DNA of 64,000 nt from Desulfocapsa sp. (GCA_016765495.1 JAESPV010000021.1:1-64000), one strand, 5' to 3'. Positions 1 through 9,622 are shown, counted from the stretch's first letter. Notes: a model not told the origin generated them from the sequence alone. Numbers and translations are program-made.

Positions 1-123
1 GTTATATTTCTTCTTGTCGCAAACAAGATATCCCGTCAACGATGGCCTTCGCGTTTTTGTTTAAAGGTGAGTTGCCGGATTTTAGGGATTAAAACTGAAA
101 TGCGTAGAAATTACGCTGAATAG

Positions 124-432
124 TTACCTGAAATCAATGTCTTCATGAACAAGTGTGCAGAGTTTGTGAATTAATAGCCGCAAACGCTGTTCCGGCCCTG
201 CTTGTAAGGAGGAAGCCTCAGCCATGGAATCAGCGTATTTATTGAATGCCTGAGAAAGAGCTTCTAGATACAGGGTTTGCTTGTCTGGAAAGTGATGATA
301 GAGAGAAGCTGCCTTCACACCAACTGTCGTAGCTATCTGCCGCATACTGACTTTGTCATACCCATATTTGGCAAAAAGTGGGATCGTTACGATCAGGATA
401 TCTTTTTTGGTTATTTGTTTCGTTTTACTCAT
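124..432 (-). pseudogene. TetR/AcrR-type repressor, truncated by frameshift
   Basis: This encodes the DNA-binding part of a TetR-family repressor, 102 residues starting at MSKTKQ, against about 190-220 for the family. The helix-turn-helix is clear around residues 20-55 (VSMRQIATTVGVKAASLYHHF). The ligand-binding domain stops right after DIDFR. Just beyond the stop, another frame reads TIQRN, which resembles the usual RLIQRE continuation, so a frameshift is likely, followed by further decay. It is the last gene of the efflux operon, starting 8 bp inside the end of the tolC-like gene reading frame region. The likely operator is the palindrome at 5902-5915. Whether the short product still represses is unknown. 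Confidence 0.75.
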
Positions 433-439
433 TTTTTGT

Positions 440-1714
440 TCACAGACTCCCCGCCGCGTAGCGCAGGCGAATACCTGCAAGAACGGCATCGTTGTTTGCC
501 TTGTCGTAACTCACATAATTTGTCGTCCGCAGGGATTCTGCGTTGAGCACTTCGGTATTTGTCCCGATCCCCTCTTTATAACGGTTACGGGTAACTTGAA
601 GATTTTCCTCTGCCTGGGCCAATGTCTCCCTGGTAACACCAATCCTCTTCCAGCTCTCTTCCATATCGAGCCATGCCTGACGAACCTGAAGACGGATCAG
701 TGTTGCCAGGTCTTTTTGCTGTTCCGCAACAGACCGGGATCTGGCTTGCAGAGCAAGGCCTTTGTTTCTGGATACATTACCATCGAAAATGTCCCAGGAA
801 GCCATGACCATTGCCTGCCAGACCCCTTCATGAAGCTGATGTGAATTTTCCCGGTATTCATAGCCGCTCTTCAGCATAACCTTGGGGCCATTTCCCGCTT
901 TTTCCGCTTTTGCTTGCCACCGCAGGGCATCCACCCGTTCTCCAAGAGCTGCAAGTTCAGGACGGTTTGTAAGGGCTTCCTGGCTTAAAGTATCCGGGTC
1001 AGTTGCAGGAAAAGAAGGGGTGAGTCTTTCAAGAGAAACTTCTTGCTCCAAAGGACGGTTCAACAAACGATTATAGGTGGCCCGGGCAATATCGAGGCGA
1101 TTTTGAACCTGCAGAGTTAACTGACTGGCGTTGGACAGTGATACTTTAGCTGCCAGCAAATCATTCACCGGAACCATTCCTTCATCATACAAATTTTTGA
1201 CATCAGCGGCATGGGCGGCAAGACTCTGTTCCTGGCTGGTTGCCACTTCTGTTTGCCGCATGCCAAGTAATACGGCCACATAGGCCTCGGCAATGTGTAA
1301 CTTCACCTTCTGGCTAGCGGCCTGTTCGGCGAACTTACTGGCCTGGAGATTGGCCATGGAAGCATCAATCAATGAACTGAGTTGAAAATGGGTGTACAAT
1401 GGCATGGACATCATGGCCTGATAGGAGAGGGAGTGATCATCTGCTGTTGCAAACTGAATGTTTCCAGCCAGGGAGACAGGTTCGTTATCGAGGATGGAAT
1501 ATCCTGCTCCGAGATTGAGACCAGGTAGTCGTCCGCCCTTGGCTGCATCGAGTTCAGCCCGACTGGCAGTGGTCATTTCTCCAGCCGCCTTGAGAAGATG
1601 ATCCGCCTCTAACCCAGCTTCCCATGCCTCTTCCAGTGTTTCCGTAAAACCTGTCCCTACAATGAACAAAATCAGCAGCAGAGCAACATGCAGTAGAGTG
1701 AAAGAAAATTTCAT
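440..1714 (-). CDS. TolC-like outer-membrane efflux protein
   Basis: Outer-membrane channel of a tripartite RND efflux pump, 424 residues with an N-terminal signal sequence (MKFSFTLLHVALLLILFIVG). Two outer-membrane efflux repeats are visible, with the typical LHIAEAYVAVLLG and VRQAWLDMEESWKRI helices and a closing region containing RNRYKEGIGTNTEVLNAES, which is characteristic of the family. The start overlaps the stop of the RND transporter gene by 4 bp (ATGA), indicating translational coupling. It is the third gene of the acrAB-tolC-tetR operon and should form the exit duct for the pump encoded upstream. Confidence 0.9.
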   Translation of the reverse strand: MKFSFTLLHVALLLILFIVGTGFTETLEEAWEAGLEADHLLKAAGEMTTASRAELDAAKGGRLPGLNLGAGYSILDNEPVSLAGNIQFATADDHSLSYQAMMSMPLYTHFQLSSLIDASMANLQASKFAEQAASQKVKLHIAEAYVAVLLGMRQTEVATSQEQSLAAHAADVKNLYDEGMVPVNDLLAAKVSLSNASQLTLQVQNRLDIARATYNRLLNRPLEQEVSLERLTPSFPATDPDTLSQEALTNRPELAALGERVDALRWQAKAEKAGNGPKVMLKSGYEYRENSHQLHEGVWQAMVMASWDIFDGNVSRNKGLALQARSRSVAEQQKDLATLIRLQVRQAWLDMEESWKRIGVTRETLAQAEENLQVTRNRYKEGIGTNTEVLNAESLRTTNYVSYDKANNDAVLAGIRLRYAAGSL

Positions 1715-4700
1715 GAGTGTTCTCCTTTTGTACTTTCAGAGCGGTGCTTGTGCCATAGCTGAAACGTTTCAATGGAGCCTTCAACCAGAGAATAGACAGC
1801 TGGTACCACAACCAGGGTCAGCATGGTGGAACTGAGCATTCCGCCAATGATGGCAACTGCCAGGGGGCCGTTAGTGTCTGATCCTGCCCCATAGCCAAGG
1901 GCTGCAGGCAACATCGCCAGGATAACCGTAAAGGAGGTCATCAACACCGGCCTCAACCTGAGCGGACATGCTTCTGTCAGTGCCTCATAGATCCCTTTCC
2001 CTTCAGCTCGCATCTGGTTGGTGAGATCAACAAGTAAAATGGAGTTTTTTGCCACCAGTCCCATGAGCAGGACCAGACCGACCATGGAAAAAATATTCAG
2101 TCCATGACCAAAGAGCCATAAGCCGCCTATACCACCGACAATGGCTAAAGGCTGGGCCACCATGATGATCAGCGGTTGAACAAAAGAGTTGAACTGGCTG
2201 GCAAGCACCATATAGACAAGGATAATGGCCATAAGAAAGGTAAAGCTGATGTAGTGAATCGTCTTGCCAAATTCTTCGGCCCGGCCCGTCATTTTGACAC
2301 TGTATCCAACAGGCAATATTTCTTTTGCGGCTGCCATCACCTTTTCCACGGCTGTACCTAAGGCAACTTCAGGAGTAGCAAAAAATTCAGCGGAGTATTG
2401 CAGGTCGTATCTGGAAATAACTGCTGCACCCAGTACTTCTTCAAAATGGGCCACTGTATCCAGGCGAACCAGATCCCCTCCCTGTGCTCGCAGGTAAATA
2501 CGTCGTAGATCCTGTGGTGTAGTAATTTTCCCTTCCACAGCTTTCAAGCGGATATCATAGCGTTCGCCATCACCGGGTTCATCGTTAAATTTTGCCACAT
2601 CAAGACCGCCGACAACACCATTGACAGCCATGGCCACATCAAAGGCTGACAATCCCAGATCCGCCACGCGAACACGGTCAATAATGAGTTTGAGCTGGGG
2701 CAGAGAAAGTTGCAGATCAAGATCAACACGCCCAAGGGCTGGATCTTCTGATAATTTTTTGTTGAGGCTATGGGCAAGGCTTGCAACCTGGCCAAGCTCC
2801 GGACCGGTCAGGTTAAACTGCAAGGGCTCTCCACGCTGACCGCCAAGTACAGAAGCCGGTGCGGGAAAAGCGAGTACTCCGGGGATTTCTGCAAGTTCTT
2901 TGCGTAAAATCGGAATGAGCTCATATTCCTTTATGGAGCGCTCTGCAAGAGGTGTCATGCGGACTGAAATGTTCCCCCTTGAGACCTGGCCGGTTGCATC
3001 GGTGCCAATGGAGGAGAGATAGGAGGCAACCTCTCCGGGATGGGATTTCAGGACTTTTTCGATTTCAGCAAGACGGTCGCTGGTGTAGTCAATGGAAGAG
3101 CCCAGGGGAGTTTTTAGAGTAATAAGAAACTGTCCCTTATCCTCATCCGGCATAAAACCTTTCTCTATTTGTCCAGTCAGCGGCATCAGTACACAGACTA
3201 TAACAATGGTGAGAAGGATCATGGACCAGCGAAACCGTAAGGCAAAGCGCAGGGTCGACTGATAGAATCGATCCATGAGTTGAAAGCAGTGTTCCCAGAA
3301 GGCGTAGATCCTGCCGTGTTTTGTTTCCACTTTAAGAAAACGGGAGCAAAGCATGGGGGTGAGGCTGATGGATATAAAGAGAGAGGTGATAACACCCACG
3401 GTCACCACCACCGCAAAAGCGGTAAAAAAACGGCCAATAACACCTTCCATGAAAATAACCGGGGCAAAAATACAGGCTAAAGAGAACGTTGCCGCAAGGA
3501 CGGCAAATACTACCTGATTGGTGCCGGCAAGAGCGGCCTGGTGAGGATCCATCTCAGGATTTTCTTCGCGAAAGCGGAAGATATTTTCCAGAACCACAAT
3601 GGCATCATCCACCACCACACCGATAAGGAGAAGAAGTGCCAGCATGGTCATTTTATTAAAGGTGTAGCCTGCAAAATACATCACAGTGACAGCTCCCAGC
3701 AAAGAAACGGGAATGGCAATAGAGATGATAAGAGTGGAACGGAAGGATTTGAGAAAGGCAAAAACGATGAGTGCCGCAAAAAGCGTTCCCAGAAGAATAT
3801 GCTCTTTGAGAGCCTCAACAGATTCTTCGATGAAATTGGCATCATTTGAGGCAATCTCTATGCGAAGGCCGGGTGGCAGGGCTGGAATAATCTGATGATT
3901 CAGCTTTTCTTTGACCGCATCAACTATAGCCACGGTATTAGATCCGGTTACTTTAACAATCCCGATACTCACGCAGGGCTGCTCATTATAGCGGGCCAGT
4001 TTGCGATTATCCGCCAAACCGTCGGTGACCGTGGCGATCTGCTTGAGGCGAATTGCTGCTTCACCCCGGTGGGTGATAATCAGATCAGCAATTTCCTGAA
4101 TAGTATGGAACTCAAGATTGAGTTTGATAAGATCCTCTGTCATGCCGCCCACCAGGTAGCCACCTGGTAATTGCACATGGTTCACCTGAAAAGCCCGAAT
4201 CACATCTCCGATGGTGATTGATAAGCCTGCCATTGCCTCGGGTTGCAGGTTGATGCGAATTGTCCGATCACGCTTGCCACCAAGTTTGACCTCCCCCACC
4301 CCCTCAATTGATTCCAGTCGTTTTTTTACGATGTTTCTGGCGTACTGGTTGAGCTGCTGCAGGGTACGATCACCAAGCAAAGTCATCCACATCACAGGGG
4401 CTGCACCAATTTCTATTTTGGCAACCACTGGAGGATCAGCCTCTTGTGGTAAATCACGCAGGGCCTGGTTGACCTTGGCCTGAACTTCATTAAAAGCCAC
4501 ATCTACATCACGACTCAGTTTAAAATTGATCACGACCACGGAAACACCGGGGGCGGATCGTGAGGTAATATGTTCAATACCTGGTGTTGAATTCACCGAT
4601 GTTTCTATAACGTTGGTAACGGTGGTGTCAATGATGTCAGGGTCTGCACCAATGAGCGTGGTGGTAATGGAGATCATCGGGAAATCGATCTCTGGAAATT

Positions 4701-4806
4701 CATCAACTCCAATACGGTTGTAGCTCACCAGTCCAAAAAGGACAATGACCGCACTGAGCATTATGGCAAGGACATGCCGTCGTATGAAGAGTTCAGGAAG
4801 ATTCAT
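1711..4806 (-). CDS. RND multidrug efflux transporter (AcrB/MdtB type)
   Basis: Inner-membrane proton-driven RND transporter of 1031 residues, a normal length for the hydrophobe/amphiphile efflux family. It starts with MNLPELFIRRHVLAIML, the family N-terminal amphipathic helix and TM1. The TM4 segment contains GVVVDDAIVVLEN, with the paired aspartates used in proton translocation. The C-terminal half repeats the fold (GLVAKNSILLVD in TM10). The absence of the HME-type MVDGAIVMIENAHK motif separates it from the two Cus pumps in this window, so the substrate is more likely organic (drugs, detergents or solvents) than metal. Its start overlaps the adaptor stop, and its stop overlaps the tolC-like start. 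Confidence 0.93.
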   Translation of the reverse strand: MNLPELFIRRHVLAIMLSAVIVLFGLVSYNRIGVDEFPEIDFPMISITTTLIGADPDIIDTTVTNVIETSVNSTPGIEHITSRSAPGVSVVVINFKLSRDVDVAFNEVQAKVNQALRDLPQEADPPVVAKIEIGAAPVMWMTLLGDRTLQQLNQYARNIVKKRLESIEGVGEVKLGGKRDRTIRINLQPEAMAGLSITIGDVIRAFQVNHVQLPGGYLVGGMTEDLIKLNLEFHTIQEIADLIITHRGEAAIRLKQIATVTDGLADNRKLARYNEQPCVSIGIVKVTGSNTVAIVDAVKEKLNHQIIPALPPGLRIEIASNDANFIEESVEALKEHILLGTLFAALIVFAFLKSFRSTLIISIAIPVSLLGAVTVMYFAGYTFNKMTMLALLLLIGVVVDDAIVVLENIFRFREENPEMDPHQAALAGTNQVVFAVLAATFSLACIFAPVIFMEGVIGRFFTAFAVVVTVGVITSLFISISLTPMLCSRFLKVETKHGRIYAFWEHCFQLMDRFYQSTLRFALRFRWSMILLTIVIVCVLMPLTGQIEKGFMPDEDKGQFLITLKTPLGSSIDYTSDRLAEIEKVLKSHPGEVASYLSSIGTDATGQVSRGNISVRMTPLAERSIKEYELIPILRKELAEIPGVLAFPAPASVLGGQRGEPLQFNLTGPELGQVASLAHSLNKKLSEDPALGRVDLDLQLSLPQLKLIIDRVRVADLGLSAFDVAMAVNGVVGGLDVAKFNDEPGDGERYDIRLKAVEGKITTPQDLRRIYLRAQGGDLVRLDTVAHFEEVLGAAVISRYDLQYSAEFFATPEVALGTAVEKVMAAAKEILPVGYSVKMTGRAEEFGKTIHYISFTFLMAIILVYMVLASQFNSFVQPLIIMVAQPLAIVGGIGGLWLFGHGLNIFSMVGLVLLMGLVAKNSILLVDLTNQMRAEGKGIYEALTEACPLRLRPVLMTSFTVILAMLPAALGYGAGSDTNGPLAVAIIGGMLSSTMLTLVVVPAVYSLVEGSIETFQLWHKHRSESTKGEHS

Positions 4807-5864
4807 TACTGCGTCTCCAGAACTGTGGCACCATCGGTAAGAAAACCAGCCCCATCTACAATTATTCGTTCATTTCCTGACAATCCGCTTGTGATCTCAA
4901 CCAGGTTACCTTGACGCTGACCCGTGGTCACCTGACGCTGTTGCGCAATATTGTTTTCGATCTGATAAACAACTTTTCCGGCAGGCCTTCTGACAATCGC
5001 CTGGGTCGGAACAAGCAAAGCATTTTCATGTTGGTCGATGATGGCTGTAGCGTTGATGGTTCCTCCTGGACGCCATGCGCCAGGGTTTTCAAGGTAGATA
5101 ATAACTTCAATGGCACGGCTGTGGATATTTACTGCGGGTCTGATTTGATTGATTGTGGCCGTAATCACCCTGTCATGGGAAAGTGGAGAGCTAAGCCTGA
5201 CCTGTTGGCCGATGGCCAGGGTGGATGCCACATTTTCAGGAAAAGGGAGGACAATCCGCAAAAATCGATCTGTCACCAGGAGAAAGAGCGGGTCTCCCTT
5301 CTTCACAAAGGCACCTTTAGAAACAAACCTTTTTTCGATCCAACCATCAACCGGGGCCAAGACAGAGGTCTTGGCTAAACGCCTTTTATTATCAGCTAAT
5401 CGTGATTTTGCCCCTGCCAACTGTTCCTGGAGGGTGATTAAGTTCACCTGTGCATCATCAAAACGTTCCTGGGAGATGGATTTTTTTGCCAGCAGATTCC
5501 GGTGGCGTTCAAGGGTGCGTTTTTGATTGACAATTAAGGCCTCAAGTCTGCCAACATCTGATAGTAGTGCTTTTTTTTCAATCTCTTGTGCTTCACTGTC
5601 TATGGTGAGCAGGGCATGGCCGGCCTGTACTGTCTGCCCGGTTTCAACAAAAATTTCCTGAATCTGCCCGGATACTTGGGCTGCGACTTCGGGATTCACT
5701 TTCGTCTCAATCCACCCCATGGCCTCTTCAGTGATAATGACCGTATCACGGATCACAGAAGTTACCGTTACAGGTGTTCTTTTTTTGCCGGGTTCCGCCC
5801 AACTGTTGCTTACACAAAGAACAATAACAAAAACCACCAACAAGCAATCAAATACTTTCGACAT
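4806..5864 (-). CDS. RND periplasmic adaptor (AcrA-like membrane fusion protein)
   Basis: Membrane-fusion subunit linking the RND pump to the outer-membrane channel, 352 residues. The start at MSKVFD was chosen because AAGGAGAG lies just upstream; an upstream GTG would add 12 residues without a better ribosome site. It has a signal sequence (LLVVFVIVLCVSNSWA), a split lipoyl/barrel-sandwich domain (VSGQIQEIFVETGQTV and SVLAPVDGWIEKRFVSKGAF) around an alpha-helical hairpin, then beta-barrel and membrane-proximal domains. It is the first gene of the operon, with promoter and operator directly upstream. Confidence 0.9.
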   Translation of the reverse strand: MSKVFDCLLVVFVIVLCVSNSWAEPGKKRTPVTVTSVIRDTVIITEEAMGWIETKVNPEVAAQVSGQIQEIFVETGQTVQAGHALLTIDSEAQEIEKKALLSDVGRLEALIVNQKRTLERHRNLLAKKSISQERFDDAQVNLITLQEQLAGAKSRLADNKRRLAKTSVLAPVDGWIEKRFVSKGAFVKKGDPLFLLVTDRFLRIVLPFPENVASTLAIGQQVRLSSPLSHDRVITATINQIRPAVNIHSRAIEVIIYLENPGAWRPGGTINATAIIDQHENALLVPTQAIVRRPAGKVVYQIENNIAQQRQVTTGQRQGNLVEITSGLSGNERIIVDGAGFLTDGATVLETQ

Positions 5865-5901
5865 TCTTACCTCTCCTTGTTTCACAGCAACACGCCCCAC
5901 T

Positions 5902-5915
5902 CTAACGATCGTTAG
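5902..5915. promoter_or_regulatory. TetR-type operator palindrome
   Basis: CTAACGATCGTTAG is a perfect 14-bp palindrome 38 bp upstream of the adaptor start codon. It lies at or just after the expected transcription start of the predicted promoter at 5923-5951. TetR/AcrR repressors usually bind such short palindromes, and a TetR gene ends this operon, so autoregulation by it is the natural reading. The binding itself is inferred. Confidence 0.75.
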
Positions 5916-5922
5916 TCAGGGT

Positions 5923-5951
5923 AAGGTATACCAAAACAAATAACCAGTCAA
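5923..5951 (-). promoter_or_regulatory. Sigma-70-type promoter of the efflux operon
   Basis: On the minus strand there is a -35 TTGACT (5946-5951) and, after 17 bp, a weak -10 TACCTT (5923-5928). An overlapping TATACC gives a 15-bp alternative. The -35 hexamer lies inside the end of dispersed repeat copy 1, so the repeat appears to supply part of this promoter. Confidence 0.55.
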
Positions 5952-6176
5952 GAAGAAGATTTCTTTAGCGGGGAGTGAAAAAGTATGTTTTGAGGAAAGA
6001 CGGGGTGTGTACTATTTAAAGTGATTTTAAAACTCAGCACTGCCAAAATCGGTATCTCAAAGGCCGCAACAGCTGCCACCTTGATCGCCATGTTCTGGTT
6101 TTGATACGCTAAAGCGCCGCCTGGGGGCAAGAAGTTCCCAGGCGGCGATAAAAGAGAGTAGAGATACAAAGAAAAT
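5937..6176. repeat. Dispersed repeat copy 1
   Basis: About 240 bp closely matching 11114-11378 over the whole length. The best-conserved part contains an 11-bp perfect stem (CGCCGCCTGGG with CCCAGGCGGCG) around 6115-6150. On the minus strand an open frame with MAIKVAAVAAF is conserved in both copies. This copy lacks a 24-nt block present in copy 2; the missing length keeps that frame. No terminal inverted repeats or transposase were recognised. The remaining bases to the pstS start (6177-6340) show nothing else I can support, and no clear Pho box. Confidence 0.85.
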
Positions 6177-6340
6177 TTAACAGTTTTCTGCTGACAATTA
6201 CCCAAACCGACAAAGACTACGATAGCCTATACGAAACTCAATTGTTATAGACATTTTCTGTTTGCTCTATAGTGTTAACATATGGTATCTTTGTGCATTT
6301 TTTCGATTTTCGTCATATTTTTTCTACTTGGAGAGCTCAA

Positions 6341-7183
6341 ATGAGGAAGAACATCTATCTTGTATCAATATCTATTCTTGCGGCAGTACTTCTTTTGTTT
6401 TCTGCGTCATGGTCGTTTGCATCTGGTGACTTTTCTCTCTTTGCCGGGCAGAAAGGGGCACTTCGAATCGCCGGAGGAACAGCCCATATCCCGGTGATGA
6501 AGGAGGCGGCTAAGCAGATTATCAACTTTAACCCCAAAATTCAAATCTCCATTGCCGGTGGTGGTTCAGGTCTTGGCATCAAACAGGCAGGAGAGGGGTT
6601 GGTCGATATCGGCAACGCAGGCCGCAAACCGAGTGACAAAGAAATCCACAAATATAATTTAAAACTGCTGAAGTGGGCTGTTGATGGTGTCGGTGCAGTA
6701 GTTCACCCGGAGAATAAAGCCCAGTCACTCACCAGTACCCAATTGCAGGATATCTATTCCGGCAAGATCAGCAACTGGAATGAGGTTGGCGGCGTTGATC
6801 GGAAGATAAATTTGTATACCCGTGATGAAGCCAGCGGCACACGAAAAGTTTTCTGGAAAAAAGCATTGGCAAAGGGTGTTATGTCAGCGAAAGCCAATGT
6901 GGTGGTTTCCAATGGTGCAATGAAAACCGCTGTTGCCGGCGATCCATTTGCTATCGGCTTCGTTTCGGTGGGCAACATGGATGGCTCTGTTGTGCCTGTG
7001 ACCCTTGACGGAGTAGCGCCTACCCTGGATACTGTTCGCAGCGGCGAATATAAAGTGACTCGCGGCCTGTACAGCCTGACCAAAGGAGAACCGTCAGGGC
7101 TTGCCAAACTCTTTCTGGACTTCATTGTCAGCCCCACAGGCCAACAGATTGTCGCCGACAAGGGATTTATCCCGGTCAGATGA
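6341..7183 (+). CDS. pstS: Phosphate ABC transporter substrate-binding protein
   Basis: Periplasmic phosphate-binding protein, 280 residues. The start at MRKNIY follows GGAGAG; the longer open frame has no ribosome site. A signal sequence ends near WSFA. Family signatures are the glycine/serine-rich anion loop (IAGGGSGLGIKQ), the DIGNAGRKPSDKE segment and YTRDEASGTRKVFW, which contacts phosphate in PstS-like proteins. It is the first gene of a tightly packed pst operon; its stop overlaps the pstC start (ATGA). The protein is short compared with E. coli PstS and belongs to the shorter PstS-like branch. Confidence 0.88.
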   Translation: MRKNIYLVSISILAAVLLLFSASWSFASGDFSLFAGQKGALRIAGGTAHIPVMKEAAKQIINFNPKIQISIAGGGSGLGIKQAGEGLVDIGNAGRKPSDKEIHKYNLKLLKWAVDGVGAVVHPENKAQSLTSTQLQDIYSGKISNWNEVGGVDRKINLYTRDEASGTRKVFWKKALAKGVMSAKANVVVSNGAMKTAVAGDPFAIGFVSVGNMDGSVVPVTLDGVAPTLDTVRSGEYKVTRGLYSLTKGEPSGLAKLFLDFIVSPTGQQIVADKGFIPVR

Positions 7184-8040
7184 CAGTTCGGACCTATTCG
7201 GCCAGCGAGTACCTGTTCCTGACAGCAGCGGTCGTCAGTGGACTTCTCACTGTCGCTGTCTTTTGCTTCCTTTTCTTCTTCGGGCTGCCGCTGCTGCAGT
7301 CCGGTCAACTGACAGATCTGTTATTCTCTTCCTGGGATCCGGACAAAGGTCTGTACGGTATTTATCCCATGCTGAAAACCAGCTTGACCCTGGCCATGCT
7401 CAGTATGTTGATTAGTGTTCCTGTAAGCCTTGGGTGCAGTTTTATCATTACGTTCCTTGCACCGGTTCCGTTGCGACGTGTTCTGTTCACAGTAATCAGG
7501 GTGATGACGGGTATCCCCACCGTAGTGTATAGTTTCGTCGCCCTGTTTCTTCTGGTGCCGCTCATGCGCAATCTTCTCGGTCATGGAAGCGGAATGAGTA
7601 TCCTTACTGCAGCCCCGGTGCTCGCTCTGGTTATTGCACCGACCATGATACTGTTTTTTGTAGGTAGTTTTAACAGGATCCCGGCCAGTTTTACGCTTGC
7701 AGTTGACGCTCTTGGCGGCAGTGGAATTCAAAAACTCCTGTATGTCGTAGTACCCCAGGCCTGGATAGGCATCGTCAACGGTATCCTTCTGGGCTTCGGC
7801 CGTGCCATGGGTGATACCATGATCAGCCTGATGCTTGCCGGAAACAGTACTGCAGTGCCGGAATCCGTGACCGAATCAGCCAGAACTCTTACTGCTCATG
7901 TCGCGCTCGTCATGGCTTTTGACTTTGATTCCATGGAATTCAAGTCCATTTTTGTTTGCGGCCTGTTTCTCTACATCCTGACAGCAGTTCTGATGTTGCT
8001 CTTTCGCATGTCCACTTTCTATTTTTCAGAGAGGACGTGA
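7180..8040 (+). CDS. pstC: Phosphate ABC transporter permease PstC
   Basis: Inner-membrane permease of 286 residues with about six hydrophobic helices and the binding-protein-dependent transport signature near residues 180-215 (DALGGSGIQKLLYVVVPQAWIG), which is the EAA loop contacting the ATPase. It pairs with the following permease to form the channel. It starts inside the pstS stop codon, and its own stop overlaps the next start by one base, so translation is coupled through the operon. Confidence 0.88.
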   Translation: MTVRTYSASEYLFLTAAVVSGLLTVAVFCFLFFFGLPLLQSGQLTDLLFSSWDPDKGLYGIYPMLKTSLTLAMLSMLISVPVSLGCSFIITFLAPVPLRRVLFTVIRVMTGIPTVVYSFVALFLLVPLMRNLLGHGSGMSILTAAPVLALVIAPTMILFFVGSFNRIPASFTLAVDALGGSGIQKLLYVVVPQAWIGIVNGILLGFGRAMGDTMISLMLAGNSTAVPESVTESARTLTAHVALVMAFDFDSMEFKSIFVCGLFLYILTAVLMLLFRMSTFYFSERT

Positions 8041-8918
8041 TGGTTAAGCTTTTTGAAAATGGTATCACTGTACTCTCCTGGCTCGCAACCATTCTGCTAT
8101 TAACATCACTTTTCTTCCTTGTTGCCTATCTGGTGTACAAGGGGGGCAGTTCTCTACAATTAACGCTAATTTTTGGAGACACTGCACCGCTCGATGCCCT
8201 GATGCTCAAGCGGCAGGTATTTGACGGGCTCTTACCTGCCATTGGCGGTACTCTTCTTCTTATTATCGGCTCAATGATCATTGCCATACCAGTGGGCGTT
8301 GCCGGCGGCATCTACATGGCAGAATATTGTAATAGTAAAATTAAACCATTGTATAACCTGGCTTTCGACGTTCTGGCTGGAGTACCTTCCATAATTATCG
8401 GACTGGCCGGACTCCTGCTGACCATCTTCCTGAACCGCAATTTTCAGGGACAGATTGCCACCTGTCTCCTGATATCCTGCTTCTCTCTGGCTTTATTGGT
8501 GCTCCCTTATCTTATCCGGACAACGCAGACAGCACTTGAGACAATTGATCCAGTCATCCGTAAAACTGCCCCAGTACTTGGTGCTTCACGTTTGCAGAAC
8601 ATCACCCTGGTACTTCTGCCAGACTCACTCGCTGACATCATTTCCGGTATTATTCTGGCCATCGGTCGCTGTGCTGAAGACACCGCTGTAATCATGCTGA
8701 CCGGTGCTGTTGCAACTGCTGGTCTCCCACATTCCCCTTTCGCTCAGTATGAAGCCTTGCCATTCTATATCTACTATATTTCATCGCAGTATACAGGACC
8801 TGATGAGTTGGCCCGGGGGTTTGGAGCTGCCATCATACTTTTGCTTCTCTGCACCGGGTTTCTTGGTTTCTCTGTATTGATACAACGACGACTGACAACA
8901 CTGCTGTTGTATAGGTAA
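8040..8918 (+). CDS. pstA: Phosphate ABC transporter permease PstA
   Basis: Second membrane subunit, 292 residues. I chose ATG at 8040, which overlaps the pstC stop; the longer frame would extend 28 residues into pstC without support. The permease domain includes MIIAIPVGVAGGIYMAEYC and the EAA loop APVLGASRLQNITLVLLPDS. It dimerises with PstC, and the two couple to the ATPase encoded 5 bp downstream. Confidence 0.88.
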   Translation: MVKLFENGITVLSWLATILLLTSLFFLVAYLVYKGGSSLQLTLIFGDTAPLDALMLKRQVFDGLLPAIGGTLLLIIGSMIIAIPVGVAGGIYMAEYCNSKIKPLYNLAFDVLAGVPSIIIGLAGLLLTIFLNRNFQGQIATCLLISCFSLALLVLPYLIRTTQTALETIDPVIRKTAPVLGASRLQNITLVLLPDSLADIISGIILAIGRCAEDTAVIMLTGAVATAGLPHSPFAQYEALPFYIYYISSQYTGPDELARGFGAAIILLLLCTGFLGFSVLIQRRLTTLLLYR

Positions 8919-8923
8919 GCACT

Positions 8924-9622
8924 ATGGAAACAACCATGAAAATTTGCACGCAATCACTTTGTTTTTATTATCGCCGGCAACAGGTACTGCATGATATCAA
9001 TCTGCAACTCCCGGCCAATCAAATTACTGCGATTACCGGTCCCTCAGGGTCTGGCAAGTCTACCTTTCTTATGGTCCTGAATAGATTGTGGGAAGAAATT
9101 GAAGGCTGCAGCATTTCAGGGAAAGTTACAATGGAGCTTAATGGTCATGTCAAAAATATTCACGATCCGGCACTTCCTGTTCGTGAACTGCGCCGGAAGG
9201 TGGGCATGGTTTTTCAACAGCCCAACCCGCTGCCAATGTCCATTTATAAAAATATAGCTTTTCCCCTGCATCTGGCACATGTAAACGATAAGATCCAAAT
9301 CAGAGAAAATGTGGAATCTGCACTCAGACAGGTATATCTTTGGGACGAAGTCAAAGATCGCCTGGGTGATGACGGCCGTTTACTCTCAGGTGGGCAACAG
9401 CAAAGACTCTGCCTGGCAAGGGCTCTTGTCCTGAATCCGGAAGTTTTACTGCTTGACGAACCTACTTCCTCCCTTGACCCTGAGGCAAGCAATGCTATTG
9501 AGAAATTATTGATTTCTCTCAAGTCACGTTGTACGTTGATTATGGTTTCCCATTATCAGGATCAGATCCAGCGTATTGCTGACCTTCATATTAAGGTTCT
9601 TAATGGACGGTTCAGCACATAA
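8924..9622 (+). CDS. pstB: Phosphate ABC transporter ATPase PstB
   Basis: ATP-hydrolysing subunit of the phosphate importer, 232 residues (somewhat shorter than the usual 250-260). It has Walker A (GPSGSGKST), a Q-loop (VFQQPNPLPMSIYKNIAFP, with the PNP typical of PstB), the signature LSGGQQQRL, Walker B (VLLLDEP) and the H-loop (MVSHY). It is the last gene of the operon. No phoU follows; a decayed transposase begins 27 bp after its stop. Confidence 0.9.
   Translation: METTMKICTQSLCFYYRRQQVLHDINLQLPANQITAITGPSGSGKSTFLMVLNRLWEEIEGCSISGKVTMELNGHVKNIHDPALPVRELRRKVGMVFQQPNPLPMSIYKNIAFPLHLAHVNDKIQIRENVESALRQVYLWDEVKDRLGDDGRLLSGGQQQRLCLARALVLNPEVLLLDEPTSSLDPEASNAIEKLLISLKSRCTLIMVSHYQDQIQRIADLHIKVLNGRFST

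Noticed and set aside
6241..6340. Possible Pho box before pstS (CGTCAT)
   Set aside because: Only one poor half-site; no direct repeat with 11-bp spacing.
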